64,000 nt of DNA from Desulfobacterales bacterium (GTDB lineage Bacteria; Desulfobacterota; Desulfobacteria; Desulfobacterales; JAHDSC01), in NCBI GenBank assembly GCA_016931455.1, contig JAFGES010000095.1:76487-140486 (forward strand). Reading direction: 5' to 3'. Made by a program: the position numbers and the translations under genes. Of the stretch, positions 18,887 through 28,527 are shown piece after piece (position 1 is the stretch's first letter; each line of letters opens with the position of its first letter). The notes under the pieces were generated by a model. That model was not told the DNA's origin. It made no database searches and worked only from the letters and a program-made list of their open reading frames with translations.

Positions 18887-20506
18887 ATGTACACAAAAAA
18901 TAGCACAGCAGTGAATCAGACGGAAAGTAATTTTCTCTCAGCAGAACATTACTTAGAGGTTGTATGTAGAAATTCTTCGGTTATAAACCGAACAATTGAA
19001 CAATATGGCAATTTTACTCTTTATGATTACCTTAAAAATCTTCTCAAAAAAGTTGAAAAGCCTTATCAAAAGCGTGATGATCTCGTTGAAGCAGTTTATC
19101 GATATGCAGCCCCACTTTTAGGAGAATCGATAGCAAAACAGGCTTCCCACGATCTTGTTTTATATCCTGTGGTTCTTACTGCCAACCACCATGGGGTCGA
19201 CTATTTTTCTCAATCAATTCAAGGAAGTATTATTTTTTCCCTTAGCGCTTTAACGTGTAATAACTATGCTAAAACGGTTCTGGTATTTTCATTTGGAGCT
19301 ATTTCACTTAATAATTCGACATATCCAAGAGGCTTGCTTTTATATAATACAGAAAAGCATAATGAATTTGATAATATGCCTAAGAAATTGCCTATTTATT
19401 CTGATCGGTTTAAAAGACAAATGGTTAGCAATGTAAATGGATTTGATAAAGTGATGATTATCCGGGCCCAGGCACGTTTTGATAAAATGATTCATGATCG
19501 GAAAATTTCCCCTACTCTTGCAAGCCCCCTAAGGCAAATATTATGGCAAGATTACTGTGATGCAACAGTGATGAATCTAACCAATTATTCAGAACAATCT
19601 GTGATTGTAAACAGCCGTATTTGGAAACGGATTTTTTCGGAATCAGAAATAGTACCAAAAAGCGTTTGTATTGAAATTGAAAAAGTGGTTAGTATACTTT
19701 TAAAATCTGATTTATTAAATCCGGAAAGCCTTACTTGGTGTGTGATGTTTGACTCCAAACTTAGGAAGAATTTACTATATGAATTAGATGGTGAAAAAGC
19801 TTGCTGGAAACGAAAAATGCTGTATCAGCGACTTGGCAAGAGTAGAGTAGGTGAAAAAAAAGAGAAAATACCCGATGGGTGTGGAACCCATTTTTTTTGG
19901 GGTGTTGATGATACAGGAAGAAGAATTCCACTCTATCTTAAAAGTGATTCTTCGAATAATGATGTGGTGCTCCATGGAATGGATGATCATGGTAAAATTT
20001 GGGAATTCCCCTTTACATTTAATTCGATCCTAAAGTGCTTGAAAGAGGCTCGTTTAATACCTTCACTTTTCACTTGTTTCCTTACCGTTGCTTTTGCTCG
20101 CGGTTTTACTTGCCTTGGCGGCTACTTTCAATGTAAATATCTTCCCATTATGCAACGAGGCCTTGTAAATGCTTTAAAAAAAACAGGTGGTTATGATAAT
20201 ATGGTTCAACACGTTTCAAAAGTGACAACAGATGGTTATTTGTCAGGCATGCTTGCAGTGATGAGCCAGATTGAGGATAATTATTTGATTCCAGCTGGGC
20301 CGATTGAAATTATTGCGGGTGGTGGAATAACAAAAAAAGATATTGAAAAAATGTTATCTCTAACTATTCAAGATGCACACATGGCTGCATTGTTTGAAAC
20401 AGTGCCCGATATTACTCCTTGGGAATTATCTGTACGTAATTGGCAAAAGCAGCTGGCGGCAGACTGCTTTCAGTTGCTGAAAGGTAAGGTAGTTGTGAAA
20501 TCGTAA
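18887..20506 (+). CDS. Conserved-looking protein of unknown function (539 residues)
   Basis: An ATG at 18887 with a GGAGG site, directly after the MFS stop, gives 539 residues; the frame is open further upstream, but only inside the transporter gene. I do not recognise the family. Visible features: a TANHHGVDYFSQSIQG segment near 103-118, a long hydrophilic middle, a CGTHFFWGVDD segment near 345, and a glycine-rich EIIAGGGITKKDIEKML near 480-495. No signal peptide or membrane helix is apparent, so it is probably cytoplasmic. Tight spacing suggests one operon with the transporter and DapF-like epimerase. A biosynthetic enzyme making the exported compound is one idea, without direct evidence. 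Confidence 0.7.
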   Translation: MYTKNSTAVNQTESNFLSAEHYLEVVCRNSSVINRTIEQYGNFTLYDYLKNLLKKVEKPYQKRDDLVEAVYRYAAPLLGESIAKQASHDLVLYPVVLTANHHGVDYFSQSIQGSIIFSLSALTCNNYAKTVLVFSFGAISLNNSTYPRGLLLYNTEKHNEFDNMPKKLPIYSDRFKRQMVSNVNGFDKVMIIRAQARFDKMIHDRKISPTLASPLRQILWQDYCDATVMNLTNYSEQSVIVNSRIWKRIFSESEIVPKSVCIEIEKVVSILLKSDLLNPESLTWCVMFDSKLRKNLLYELDGEKACWKRKMLYQRLGKSRVGEKKEKIPDGCGTHFFWGVDDTGRRIPLYLKSDSSNNDVVLHGMDDHGKIWEFPFTFNSILKCLKEARLIPSLFTCFLTVAFARGFTCLGGYFQCKYLPIMQRGLVNALKKTGGYDNMVQHVSKVTTDGYLSGMLAVMSQIEDNYLIPAGPIEIIAGGGITKKDIEKMLSLTIQDAHMAALFETVPDITPWELSVRNWQKQLAADCFQLLKGKVVVKS

Positions 20507-20517
20507 AAACCGGAAAA

Positions 20518-21675
20518 TTAAGGTGATTTTATTTCACTGTAAATTTCATCTGCAGCACCTAGAATTTGAACTGGTGGATCGAAGCCGATAGCCACTGCTG
20601 TTTCTATATTGATGGCAATTTTAGGGGGTTCTTCAAAAAGTTGATCCAATTGTCGAGGCTTTGCACCATTAAAAATTTTAGCGAATGTTTTCGCATGAAA
20701 TTCTCCAATATATTTAAATCCAGCCTGTGAAAGGCTTACAAGGAATCCATACCTAACTTCTTCTGAGCCGGATTGAGAAAAAGTAGGGACACCATGAGAA
20801 TTTGCAATTTCTACTAATTTGGGAATGCTTTTTAAACTTACGCCACCTTGTAATGTTACATAAACGGCATCCACTTTTTTCACAAGTTCATGAAAACATG
20901 CAATAACACTTTCTTCAGCCATTTCTTTATCTGCAACGTCACTTTTGGTAAAGCATCTTATAATATTAAATCCAAGCTCCTTTGCGACTTTTTCTATTTT
21001 GTCGACTGCTGCATAACTTCTACCGCTAACTGTGTCTTCATAGGCAACACCTAGATTCTTAAATCCAATAATGTCATGGTATACTCTTATTTGCCTTTCA
21101 TAGCGATAAGGGTCAACGCTGGCGTGTATATGGTCAAAACCGGAATCTTCAACACTTTTTATAATTCCTGATGCAATGGGATCACTAGCCGAGCACACGA
21201 TGGTGGGAGTGTTGTGATAATTATTAGCCAAATCTTGTCCTGCCCAAGTACCCATTGCAATCATAAGATTGACATCTTTTTTTTGATTCAAGCGATTAAT
21301 TATTTCGCTAACGGTTTTTTTTCTGAGTTTTTCATCCCAATTCACACTGTAATGTGCATCTTTCAAAAACTGAATATAATTGCTTTTTGCTTGTGTTTCG
21401 AGCCAGTCCCAGAGCTCTTTCGTTTGTTCACCCTTTTGGAGAGGGATCTCTGCTGTTTCAATCCATCCCATTTTCATCATTGCACGAATCGTCTCAGTAA
21501 ATATTTTTTGATAATCAATATATTCCCCTCCCTCATAGTATCCGATCCTCCATTTTTTTCCATCATTTGTTTTCGGGCTGGTACTGAATTCTTTTTTATC
21601 CAAAGCAAAGGCGGTTATGTGAACTACTAAAGAAAATAAGGTAAATAGGAATATAAATTTTATTAATCTTTTCAT
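20518..21675 (-). CDS. Periplasmic ABC transporter substrate-binding protein (PF04392-type)
   Basis: A 385-residue exported binding protein. The signal peptide spans about residues 1-24 (hydrophobic core ending at THE AFA|L site). The type I periplasmic fold shows TPTIVCSASDPIASGI and GVAYEDTVSGRSYAA, characteristic of the ABC_sub_bind family. No permease or ATPase gene lies nearby, so it may serve a distant transporter or act as a sensory binding protein. It converges on the unknown 539-residue gene with 11 bases between stops. The ligand is unknown. Confidence 0.8.
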   Translation of the reverse strand: MKRLIKFIFLFTLFSLVVHITAFALDKKEFSTSPKTNDGKKWRIGYYEGGEYIDYQKIFTETIRAMMKMGWIETAEIPLQKGEQTKELWDWLETQAKSNYIQFLKDAHYSVNWDEKLRKKTVSEIINRLNQKKDVNLMIAMGTWAGQDLANNYHNTPTIVCSASDPIASGIIKSVEDSGFDHIHASVDPYRYERQIRVYHDIIGFKNLGVAYEDTVSGRSYAAVDKIEKVAKELGFNIIRCFTKSDVADKEMAEESVIACFHELVKKVDAVYVTLQGGVSLKSIPKLVEIANSHGVPTFSQSGSEEVRYGFLVSLSQAGFKYIGEFHAKTFAKIFNGAKPRQLDQLFEEPPKIAINIETAVAIGFDPPVQILGAADEIYSEIKSP

Positions 21676-21889
21676 TTAATTGCCTCTTTATTTAATGGGA
21701 ATTTGAATATTCGTATACTGTCGATCGGATTTTTATTTTAATAACTTAAACAATTAGCATGCATAGTATTAAGATTTTAGTTTCATTCCGGTTATTGACT
21801 ATGTATTTCTATTTTGATAATTAATCATAGCTTGGACCTTTTATTTAATTGTTTAATATTTCTGTTAATTTTTCAGCATAAGAATAATT

Positions 21890-23035
21890 ATGGACTCCTT
21901 TTTATCGGAAAAGAATCGAATTGTTCGTCAGTCGGTGCGTGCTTTTTGTGAACGAGAACTAATGCCGATTGCCGGGGAAATTGATAATGAGGCCCGCTTT
22001 CCCTGGGAAGTGGTGGAAAAGATGGGCAAGCTTTGCTACTTTGGAATTCAGGTTCCTAGAACACTTGGCGGCGCTGGTTTGGATTCGGTCAATTATATAA
22101 TTTTAATCGAGGAAATTTCGAGAGCGTGTGCGAGTATCGGACTTTGCGTGACTGTTCATAATAGCGTAGCCGTGTATCCGATTTTAGCTTTTGGTTCGGA
22201 AGAACAAAAACGGAAATGGGTTCCGGCACTTGCTGCCGGTGAAAAGATCGGGGCCTTCTGTTTGACCGAGCCGAATGCCGGATCGGATGCGGCCGGGATC
22301 GAGGCTACAGCTATTCGCGATGATGGTAACCATTATGTCGTCAATGCCAATAAGGTTTTTGTTACCAACGGCGGGATAGCCGACATTTGCTTGTTTTTTG
22401 TGCGAACGGATCCCCGTGCCGGGCGTAGGGGAATCAGTGTAATTGTTGTTGAGCGTGGGACGCCTGGATTTGTTGTGGGAGATCTTGAAGACCTCTGCGG
22501 TATGCGTGCAAATCCCGTTAGTTCGATTCGACTTTACGATTGTCGAGTACCTAAAGAGAATTTATTGGGTGCGGAAGGTGCAGGTCTGAATATCGGGCTC
22601 GCGGCACTGGATACGGGCAGAATGGGAATTGCGGCTCAGGCTGTGGGGATCGCCCAAGCTGCATTGGAAGAAGCCGTTCGGTATGCAAAACAGCGGCGAC
22701 AGTTCGGAGTCGCTATTGCAAAACATCAAGCGGTTCAAATGATGATTGCCGATATGGCCACACAGCTAGACGCGGCTCGATTATTGGTATACCGTGCGGC
22801 TGTTTTACGTGATAAGGGTAAGCCTTTTTCGCAGGCATCGGCAATGGCTAAAAATTACGCTTCCGAGACAGCTTCTAAGGTAACTGATATGGCTGTTCAA
22901 ATTCACGGCGGATATGGTTACTCAAAATCATATCCTGTCGAGCGGTATTACCGCGATGCAAGGGTGACACGAATCTATGAGGGAACGGCTGAAATTCATC
23001 GTATGGTTATTGCCAGAAATACATTAGGGATATAA
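21890..23035 (+). CDS. Acyl-CoA dehydrogenase
   Basis: A 381-residue FAD-dependent acyl-CoA dehydrogenase of the short/medium-chain (butyryl-CoA) type. Signatures: [15 protein letters not shown] near 122-136, the flavin-contacting [16 protein letters not shown] near 265-280, [20 protein letters not shown], and [11 protein letters not shown] near the C-terminus, whose Glu is in the usual catalytic base position. It oxidises acyl-CoA to trans-2-enoyl-CoA, passing electrons to the electron-transfer flavoprotein encoded next. It is first of a three-gene unit with etfB and etfA. Substrate chain length cannot be read from sequence. Confidence 0.92.
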   Translation: MDSFLSEKNRIVRQSVRAFCERELMPIAGEIDNEARFPWEVVEKMGKLCYFGIQVPRTLGGAGLDSVNYIILIEEISRACASIGLCVTVHNSVAVYPILAFGSEEQKRKWVPALAAGEKIGAFCLTEPNAGSDAAGIEATAIRDDGNHYVVNANKVFVTNGGIADICLFFVRTDPRAGRRGISVIVVERGTPGFVVGDLEDLCGMRANPVSSIRLYDCRVPKENLLGAEGAGLNIGLAALDTGRMGIAAQAVGIAQAALEEAVRYAKQRRQFGVAIAKHQAVQMMIADMATQLDAARLLVYRAAVLRDKGKPFSQASAMAKNYASETASKVTDMAVQIHGGYGYSKSYPVERYYRDARVTRIYEGTAEIHRMVIARNTLGI

Positions 23036-23086
23036 ATTAAATTTTGACTCGATGCATAAAAACATTACTGAATTGAAGGAACTTTA

Positions 23087-23863
23087 ATGAAGTTTCATAT
23101 AATTGTGTGCCTCAAATCCGTTATCTTGAGTATGTCGGATAAACCGATCGATCGTTCGCCTGATTCATGCGAATTAAATCCCTTTGATCGCCCGGCGCTC
23201 GAAACAGCGCTAAGGATGAAGGAAAAATACGGCGGTATAGTGACGGCTTTGTCTATGGGACCGGAGAACTGTATGTTTGCCCTCTATGAGGCCATGGCCA
23301 TGGGCGTTGATCAAGGTGTCTTGGTTTGTGATTCGGCTTTTGCCGGAGCAGATACCCTCGCAACCTCCACTACGCTTGCAGCGGCTATCAAAAAGCTTGC
23401 TCCCTTTGATCTGGTTCTTTTCGGGACACGAACAGCCGATAGCGATACCGGTCAGGTAGGGCCACAGACAGCGGTGCTCCTTGATCTACAGTTGGTTACA
23501 GGCGTCCAGTCTATCGAAAATCATGGATCCGTTATTCGTGTGGAGCGCAGCATGGATTCTTTTCGAGAAAAATATGAAATTTTTTTACCCGCTGCTTTGA
23601 CAATTCATCCAAATTCGATACAAGCACGTGATGTCGGGCTTATAGGAATCGAAGTCGCTTTTGAGGACAAAGAAGTTAAAAAATGGAATTTGCTGGATCT
23701 TGGATTATCTTCAGATCGGGTCGGAGAGGCCGGTTCATCTACCCGGGTAAACTCAGTATCACGAGTGGACAAAGAAAGAAAATGTGAGATTCTAACGGGT
23801 ACGAACGAAGATCAGATCGAAGAATTGATAAGACGTTTGGCGGATTCGGGGCTGATTGGATAG
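23087..23863 (+). CDS. etfB: Electron transfer flavoprotein beta subunit
   Basis: A 258-residue EtfB. Typical segments are LNPFDRPALETALRMKEKYG near 30-50, the GTRTADSDTGQVGPQTAVLL AMP/flavin-binding region near 115-135, and the family's C-terminal region ending about residue 255. It forms the ETF heterodimer with the next gene product and accepts electrons from the acyl-CoA dehydrogenase 51 bases upstream. I cannot decide from sequence alone whether the complex is a simple carrier or a bifurcating type. Confidence 0.92.
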   Translation: MKFHIIVCLKSVILSMSDKPIDRSPDSCELNPFDRPALETALRMKEKYGGIVTALSMGPENCMFALYEAMAMGVDQGVLVCDSAFAGADTLATSTTLAAAIKKLAPFDLVLFGTRTADSDTGQVGPQTAVLLDLQLVTGVQSIENHGSVIRVERSMDSFREKYEIFLPAALTIHPNSIQARDVGLIGIEVAFEDKEVKKWNLLDLGLSSDRVGEAGSSTRVNSVSRVDKERKCEILTGTNEDQIEELIRRLADSGLIG

Positions 23864-23909
23864 GGGATATAAAAAGTGATCCCATTGGGGTAAATGGATA
23901 GAGAAATTT

Positions 23910-25532
23910 ATGTTAAATCATGCTGAAAAAGAAATATGGGTTTATGGTGATTTGAGAAATGAAAGACTTTTCGACTTTAGTCTTAAAGTTTTGGCTAAAG
24001 CTCGTGAACTGGCTCGGTCGATCTCGGGTAAGGTTGCGGTTGTTTTAATGGGTTCATCAATCGAAAATAAATCCGAGACGCTTTCTATCAGCGGAGGATT
24101 TATTTCAGCTGATGACGCTGCAAAGAATTTTATTTCCCATGGTGCCGACTATGTCTACTTTTTTGATAATTCTTTTTTGGCTGTGCCCCGCCCCGACCTT
24201 TATGCAGCGGTTCTTGCCGACGCGGTTCAGGATCAAGCTCCCCTCCTTGTCCTTTTCCCACTTACGGATTTCGGCCGCGAAACGGCAGCAAGGACTGCAA
24301 GGATGAATAATGCCGGATCCATTGCCGATTGTATGGATCTCAAGATTGTAAATAATAAGGTAGTGGCTGCCTGCCCCTCATGGGGAGGGAAGGTCATGGC
24401 TGAAATTTCTTTTGTGGATCACCAAAAAACCGGATTTGCAACGGTTCAACCCCATGCATTTGAGCCGATCAAGGTTTCGGGTGAACCGGGTATTGTTAAA
24501 AAAATCAAAATCAGTAACTTAAAAGTGCCTCAAGAACTTAAGTTTATCTCAAGTTCACAGGAATCTGCGGAATATCGAAAGCTGGAAGATGCTGATATTG
24601 TAATAGTCGGTGGTGCGGGGTTGGGTAGCGCCGAGGGATTCGGGTTGGTCAGAAATCTGGCGGTTACGTTGGGCGGTCAAGTCGGTGCCACACGCCCGCC
24701 TGTTTTGCAACACTGGGTGGACGAGGAACGATTGATCGGACAAACGGGAAAAACCGTTCGGCCTAAATTGCTGTTTTCCATTGGAACTTCGGGAGCCACG
24801 CAGTATACGGCAGGTATTATGGAGGCCCAAACGATTGTTGTTATCAACCGTGACCCGAATGCACCGATTTTTCAAGTTGCCGATTTGGGAATTGTGGCCG
24901 ATGCGAAAACCTTTTTACCTCAACTTATCGCCAAGGCCAAACGCGTAGTGATGCGCAAAATGGCAGACGTTTTGGGTGAAAATAAAACCGCCAAGGGCAA
25001 GGATGAATTCGGCATACAAATCCGAAAGCTTCGAGAATCCCATAATTGGTCCATCGAAAATTTGGCAAAAGCCACCGGACAGCCCCCGGAATTTATTGAG
25101 CAAGTCGAAAGTAACCGGATTGTTCCACCGGTGAGTTTTCTATTGGGGCTCGCGCGAGCCCTGGATGTCGATCCGGGCACTTTCCTTCGCGATGAAGAAA
25201 AAACAATGATTCAGGATCAACGGACAAAAGCGTTTATCAAGCGAACCCAAAACTATTCCTATCAGACGCTTACACCGGGTGCTGAGAATCAAAAATTGCG
25301 GGCTTTCATGGTGACTATTGAATCCAAACAGGACCACAAGCCGGTGGCTTACAAGCACGAGGGCGAGGAGTTTGTCTTTGTGATGGAAGGCGATCTTGAA
25401 CTAACACTGGGTAGAAAAAAGCATCAGCTTAAAGCGGGTGAATCGATTCATTTTAATTCCGAAGTTCCACATAAACTCAAAAGTCTTTCCGACGAACCGA
25501 CTCGATGCCTGGTGGTTCTGGATACACCATGA
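23910..25532 (+). CDS. etfA: Electron transfer flavoprotein alpha subunit fused to an XRE-HTH/cupin regulator
   Basis: A 540-residue protein made of two things usually separate. Residues 1-345 are EtfA: N-terminal domain, then the FAD domain with GQTGKTVRPKLLF, SGATQYTAGI and INRDPNAPIFQVADLGIVAD. After a linker (346-366), residues 367-425 are an XRE-type helix-turn-helix (IQIRKLRESHNWSIENLAKA), and 450-540 a cupin domain (KHEGEEFVFVMEGDLELTLG, HFNSEVPHKL). The frame is continuous. Either the regulator is covalently attached to the flavoprotein, or an internal start such as the ATGs at 24951 or 24960 also makes it separately. XRE-cupin regulators usually sense a metabolite and bind DNA. Confidence 0.85.
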   Translation: MLNHAEKEIWVYGDLRNERLFDFSLKVLAKARELARSISGKVAVVLMGSSIENKSETLSISGGFISADDAAKNFISHGADYVYFFDNSFLAVPRPDLYAAVLADAVQDQAPLLVLFPLTDFGRETAARTARMNNAGSIADCMDLKIVNNKVVAACPSWGGKVMAEISFVDHQKTGFATVQPHAFEPIKVSGEPGIVKKIKISNLKVPQELKFISSSQESAEYRKLEDADIVIVGGAGLGSAEGFGLVRNLAVTLGGQVGATRPPVLQHWVDEERLIGQTGKTVRPKLLFSIGTSGATQYTAGIMEAQTIVVINRDPNAPIFQVADLGIVADAKTFLPQLIAKAKRVVMRKMADVLGENKTAKGKDEFGIQIRKLRESHNWSIENLAKATGQPPEFIEQVESNRIVPPVSFLLGLARALDVDPGTFLRDEEKTMIQDQRTKAFIKRTQNYSYQTLTPGAENQKLRAFMVTIESKQDHKPVAYKHEGEEFVFVMEGDLELTLGRKKHQLKAGESIHFNSEVPHKLKSLSDEPTRCLVVLDTP

Positions 25533-25624
25533 ATCGGCATATTGTGTTGTTATTCATGCGATCCATTTTTTGGAGTTTTGTGATTTCAAGCTGCAATTAT
25601 TTTTAAATTGGGCCATTAATACTG

Positions 25625-26509
25625 ATGAGCAGGGTAATAAACTTTGAACCCCAAAAGTACGTTCTTAAAAAGGTAAATGCCTATATTGAGTCGGAAGAAC
25701 TTTTTCTCTCAGAACGTGATCAGGCGTTACCTTTGCTCCTAAAAGCTCTTGAATTTGCAGATAATCACTTAAAGCCGGAAATAATAATGCTATTGGGTGG
25801 TTTTGCCGAGCAGGAAGTTTCCCGGCAGCTTTATCAATTAATCATCAATACCGATGAAGATGAAGAAACACGTCTTTATGCTTCTATTTACCTCAATATT
25901 ATCTTTCCTTTTTTAGAAACCCCTCAACCCTTAATCAAACAAATGATTAAGGAACTGAGAAGTTCCGATTCTGAAATACGGATGCATGTAGCCTTTGCTT
26001 TAGGATGGGAAGGCAATACTCAGGCGGTAAGTCCTCTGATTGAACTGCTTTATGATACGGATATGGATGTGCAGCTTTTTGCAGTTATTGCGCTTTCCAA
26101 TTTGAAGGATGATCGCATCTTCAATTTTATGATAGAACGTTTGGATCAGGGTCCGTTGGAGCAAAAAAGGTGTATTCTATGTTACTTGCAGCGATTTTAT
26201 GATAAACGGAAGCAGGTTGTATCCATTTATTTAAAATATCTGGCGCACCAAGATCCTGAGATAAGGTTGGATACTTTAGACCTTCTCGGAGAAGTAACGG
26301 AAATAAGACAATATATACCAACATATCTTGAATGTTTGAGAGACAAAGACCCTCGGATTGCCGACTTGGCTTTAAATCGGTTAAATGAAGTTGATAGTGC
26401 GCTTCTATTTAAATTTAGAACAACTATTTATGAAATGCTTACAGATCCAAATATGAGGGTTAAAAAGGCGGCAATGAAACTTATTAAAAAATTTAAAGGT
26501 TATGTATAA
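25625..26509 (+). CDS. HEAT-repeat protein
   Basis: A 294-residue protein of repeated helical pairs. Repeats of about 30 residues are readable, for example IRMHVAFALGWEGNTQAVSP then LLYDTDMDVQLFAVIALSNL, and LRDKDPRIADLALNRLNEV. This is the PBS-lyase-like HEAT type, which acts as a protein-binding scaffold. No catalytic motif, signal peptide or membrane segment is seen. It is followed 90 bases later by the FapA-like gene, and the pair may be co-transcribed. The partner is unknown. Confidence 0.75.
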   Translation: MSRVINFEPQKYVLKKVNAYIESEELFLSERDQALPLLLKALEFADNHLKPEIIMLLGGFAEQEVSRQLYQLIINTDEDEETRLYASIYLNIIFPFLETPQPLIKQMIKELRSSDSEIRMHVAFALGWEGNTQAVSPLIELLYDTDMDVQLFAVIALSNLKDDRIFNFMIERLDQGPLEQKRCILCYLQRFYDKRKQVVSIYLKYLAHQDPEIRLDTLDLLGEVTEIRQYIPTYLECLRDKDPRIADLALNRLNEVDSALLFKFRTTIYEMLTDPNMRVKKAAMKLIKKFKGYV

Positions 26510-26598
26510 AGAAGCATATAGCTGAAGGATAAAAGCTTAAAGGGGAAAGGTCCAGGGATGCATAAGCTTTTACCTAAAAAACTCAGGAATTTGGTAAC

Positions 26599-28371
26599 AT
26601 GACAACTGAGAAAAAATACCAAATAATTTGTCCCTCTTGTCAAACTAGATACAGAGCTTCCAATAAATTGATTGGTATAAGTGTAACTTGCAAGAATTGT
26701 GGGGCTGGATTTCAAATTTCAAAGTTTGAGTTATTTAAAAATTATTCGAGTGATACTGGTGAAAATAAAAATGCCGCTGTAGTTAAAGCGCAAAAAGAGG
26801 GGGGGCTGGAATTTTTTGTTTCCGAAAGAGGAATGAAGGCAACTGTACGGATTAAAAGACCTATAGAACCAATAATTGCTAAACGACAAATAAAGGATTT
26901 TTTACTTAAAAAGGCAATTATTTATGGGATCCTCGATGATATTGAAATCAACCGGTTTTTTGAAAAAAAGCTACCGGAGAGTCAAATATTTGAGATTGCA
27001 AAAGGAAAACCACCTGAACAGGGCAAGGATGCATCAATCAAGTATTATTTCGATAAAAATCCTCGAAAGATTGGTGTGGTTAACTCCGGGGGTAATATTG
27101 ATTTCAAAGACAGGGGAGAGGTTCCATATGTAAAAAGTGGTGATTTGTTAGCAGAGAAGGTGCCGATCTTAAAGGGAAATCCGGGTATTGATATCTATGG
27201 TAATTCCGTTGAACCAAAAGAAATAAAAGATATTAAACTTCGCTGCGGCACGGGTACCCAACTTTCCGAAGATGGTCTTAAAGTTTTTGCCCTAGTGCAC
27301 GGGCAGCCAAAAATTTCATTTAATGATAAAATTTCTGTTTTGACGGAATATAAGATTGAAGGAGATATAGGGCTGGAAACCGGACACATCAATTTTGACG
27401 GTAATGTGGATGTAAAAGGAACGATACAGAATGGATTTCGTGTTAAGGGTTTTAATATTTGGGCGATGGAAATAGGGGCTGCTGAAATAGATGCCGCTGG
27501 AGACATTGACGTTTCAGGTGGGATAATCGGAGCAAATATCAAAGCTCAGGGCCGGATAAGGGCAAAATTTATCAAAGGGGCAAAAATTTCAGCTTATGGC
27601 AACATTATTGTCGAAAAAGAAATTGTTGATTCAGAAATAAATACCAGTGGTGCTTGCAGAGTTCTAAAGGGAAAAATCATATCATCGGTTATGGCTGCCA
27701 AAAAAGGTGTTACGGCAATAGATATCGGCAGTGAGGTTTCCAATCCTTGTCAATTGAATGTTGGGGTGGAAGAACACATCGAAAAAGAAATAAATGGAAT
27801 TAAAGATGAAATATTAATCCGAAAAAATAAACTGGAGAAGTTGCAAACAATGGTGTCGGTTTCTGAAACCCGGCAGCAGGATATACATAAGGAGATCACC
27901 GCACTTGCTCAGGTTCAAGATCGGGCCATGGTAAGCCGAAGAACTTTAGAAAACGAGATGAAGGCGCTCCAAGAACAAGGAGAAGGAGAAACGTTTGCCC
28001 AGGCTGAAAATGAACTGAAAGAACTTGCTGCAACGGCTAAACGGGCTGATGAAGCTATCAATAAACTCTTTGAAAAACAGGACCAGCTATTTAATTCAGG
28101 TGCTGAAATTCAAAAAAAAATTAAAGAGATCCATGAAGAAATGGATGAACTTCGTAGTCAAAGAAACGCCATTGTTACTTGGTCACGTAAAGAAAAAAGG
28201 GTTCCAATTGTAAAGACACCTGGTAAAATTTTTGGAGGAACTATAATTTCCGGTGTCCATTCATCGATGGTTCTAAAAAAGAATTATCGAAACGTTCTTA
28301 TAAAAGAAGTTGAAATAAATCATCCTAATATTGCAACTAGATGGGAAATGCGACTTAGAAGTATTGATTAA
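26599..28371 (+). CDS. FapA (DUF342) family protein with N-terminal zinc ribbon
   Basis: A 590-residue cytoplasmic protein. Residues about 8-35 are a zinc ribbon (CPSCQTRYRASNK and CKNCG). From about 70 onward it is DUF342/FapA: an N-terminal domain, then a right-handed beta-helix at about 230-385 (runs such as GHINFDGNVDVKGTIQNG and AAGDIDVSGGIIGANIKAQG), a coiled coil at about 395-540, and a short C-terminal domain. FapA relatives affect flagellar assembly or polarity in some bacteria. No flagellar genes are near, so the role here is open. Its 3' end overlaps the degraded receiver on the opposite strand. Confidence 0.85.
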   Translation: MTTEKKYQIICPSCQTRYRASNKLIGISVTCKNCGAGFQISKFELFKNYSSDTGENKNAAVVKAQKEGGLEFFVSERGMKATVRIKRPIEPIIAKRQIKDFLLKKAIIYGILDDIEINRFFEKKLPESQIFEIAKGKPPEQGKDASIKYYFDKNPRKIGVVNSGGNIDFKDRGEVPYVKSGDLLAEKVPILKGNPGIDIYGNSVEPKEIKDIKLRCGTGTQLSEDGLKVFALVHGQPKISFNDKISVLTEYKIEGDIGLETGHINFDGNVDVKGTIQNGFRVKGFNIWAMEIGAAEIDAAGDIDVSGGIIGANIKAQGRIRAKFIKGAKISAYGNIIVEKEIVDSEINTSGACRVLKGKIISSVMAAKKGVTAIDIGSEVSNPCQLNVGVEEHIEKEINGIKDEILIRKNKLEKLQTMVSVSETRQQDIHKEITALAQVQDRAMVSRRTLENEMKALQEQGEGETFAQAENELKELAATAKRADEAINKLFEKQDQLFNSGAEIQKKIKEIHEEMDELRSQRNAIVTWSRKEKRVPIVKTPGKIFGGTIISGVHSSMVLKKNYRNVLIKEVEINHPNIATRWEMRLRSID

Positions 28372-28527
28372 TGGTTTTTAGAAGACTTTTCGTGTCAATC
28401 GTCTTGGATATATGGCCTACACACCCGACTTCGATGGCTTTCCGCTCATTCTCAATCATCGCAATGAGCGGTTAAGGCGACGATGGGTATATCTTTAAAA
28501 GCATTATTAGTTTTTAATATCAGTTCA
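28355..28527 (-). pseudogene. Remnant of a receiver (response-regulator) domain
   Basis: Directly after the stop of the downstream-facing kinase, the minus strand encodes ELILKTNNAFKDIPIVALTA then HCDD in one frame. After a single-base shift near 28475 it continues ENERKAIEVGCVGHISKTID then TKSLLKTINQYF, ending at a TAA at 28355-28357. This is the C-terminal half of a receiver, including the ALTAH switch Thr and the SK lysine. The N-terminal half with the acceptor Asp is missing and there is no start codon. A kinase-plus-receiver pair has apparently lost its receiver by deletion and frameshift. Its end overlaps the fapA-like gene by 17 bases. Confidence 0.7.

Noticed and set aside
15118-20506. 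Opine metallophore (staphylopine-like) cluster
   Set aside because: A DapF-like racemase and an MFS protein are present, but no nicotianamine-synthase-like or opine-dehydrogenase gene was recognised, so the assignment is not supported.
28442-28471. Inverted repeat CCGCTCATT/AATGAGCGG as a terminator
   Set aside because: It has no T-run and lies inside the decayed receiver sequence, where it is better explained as coding remnant.
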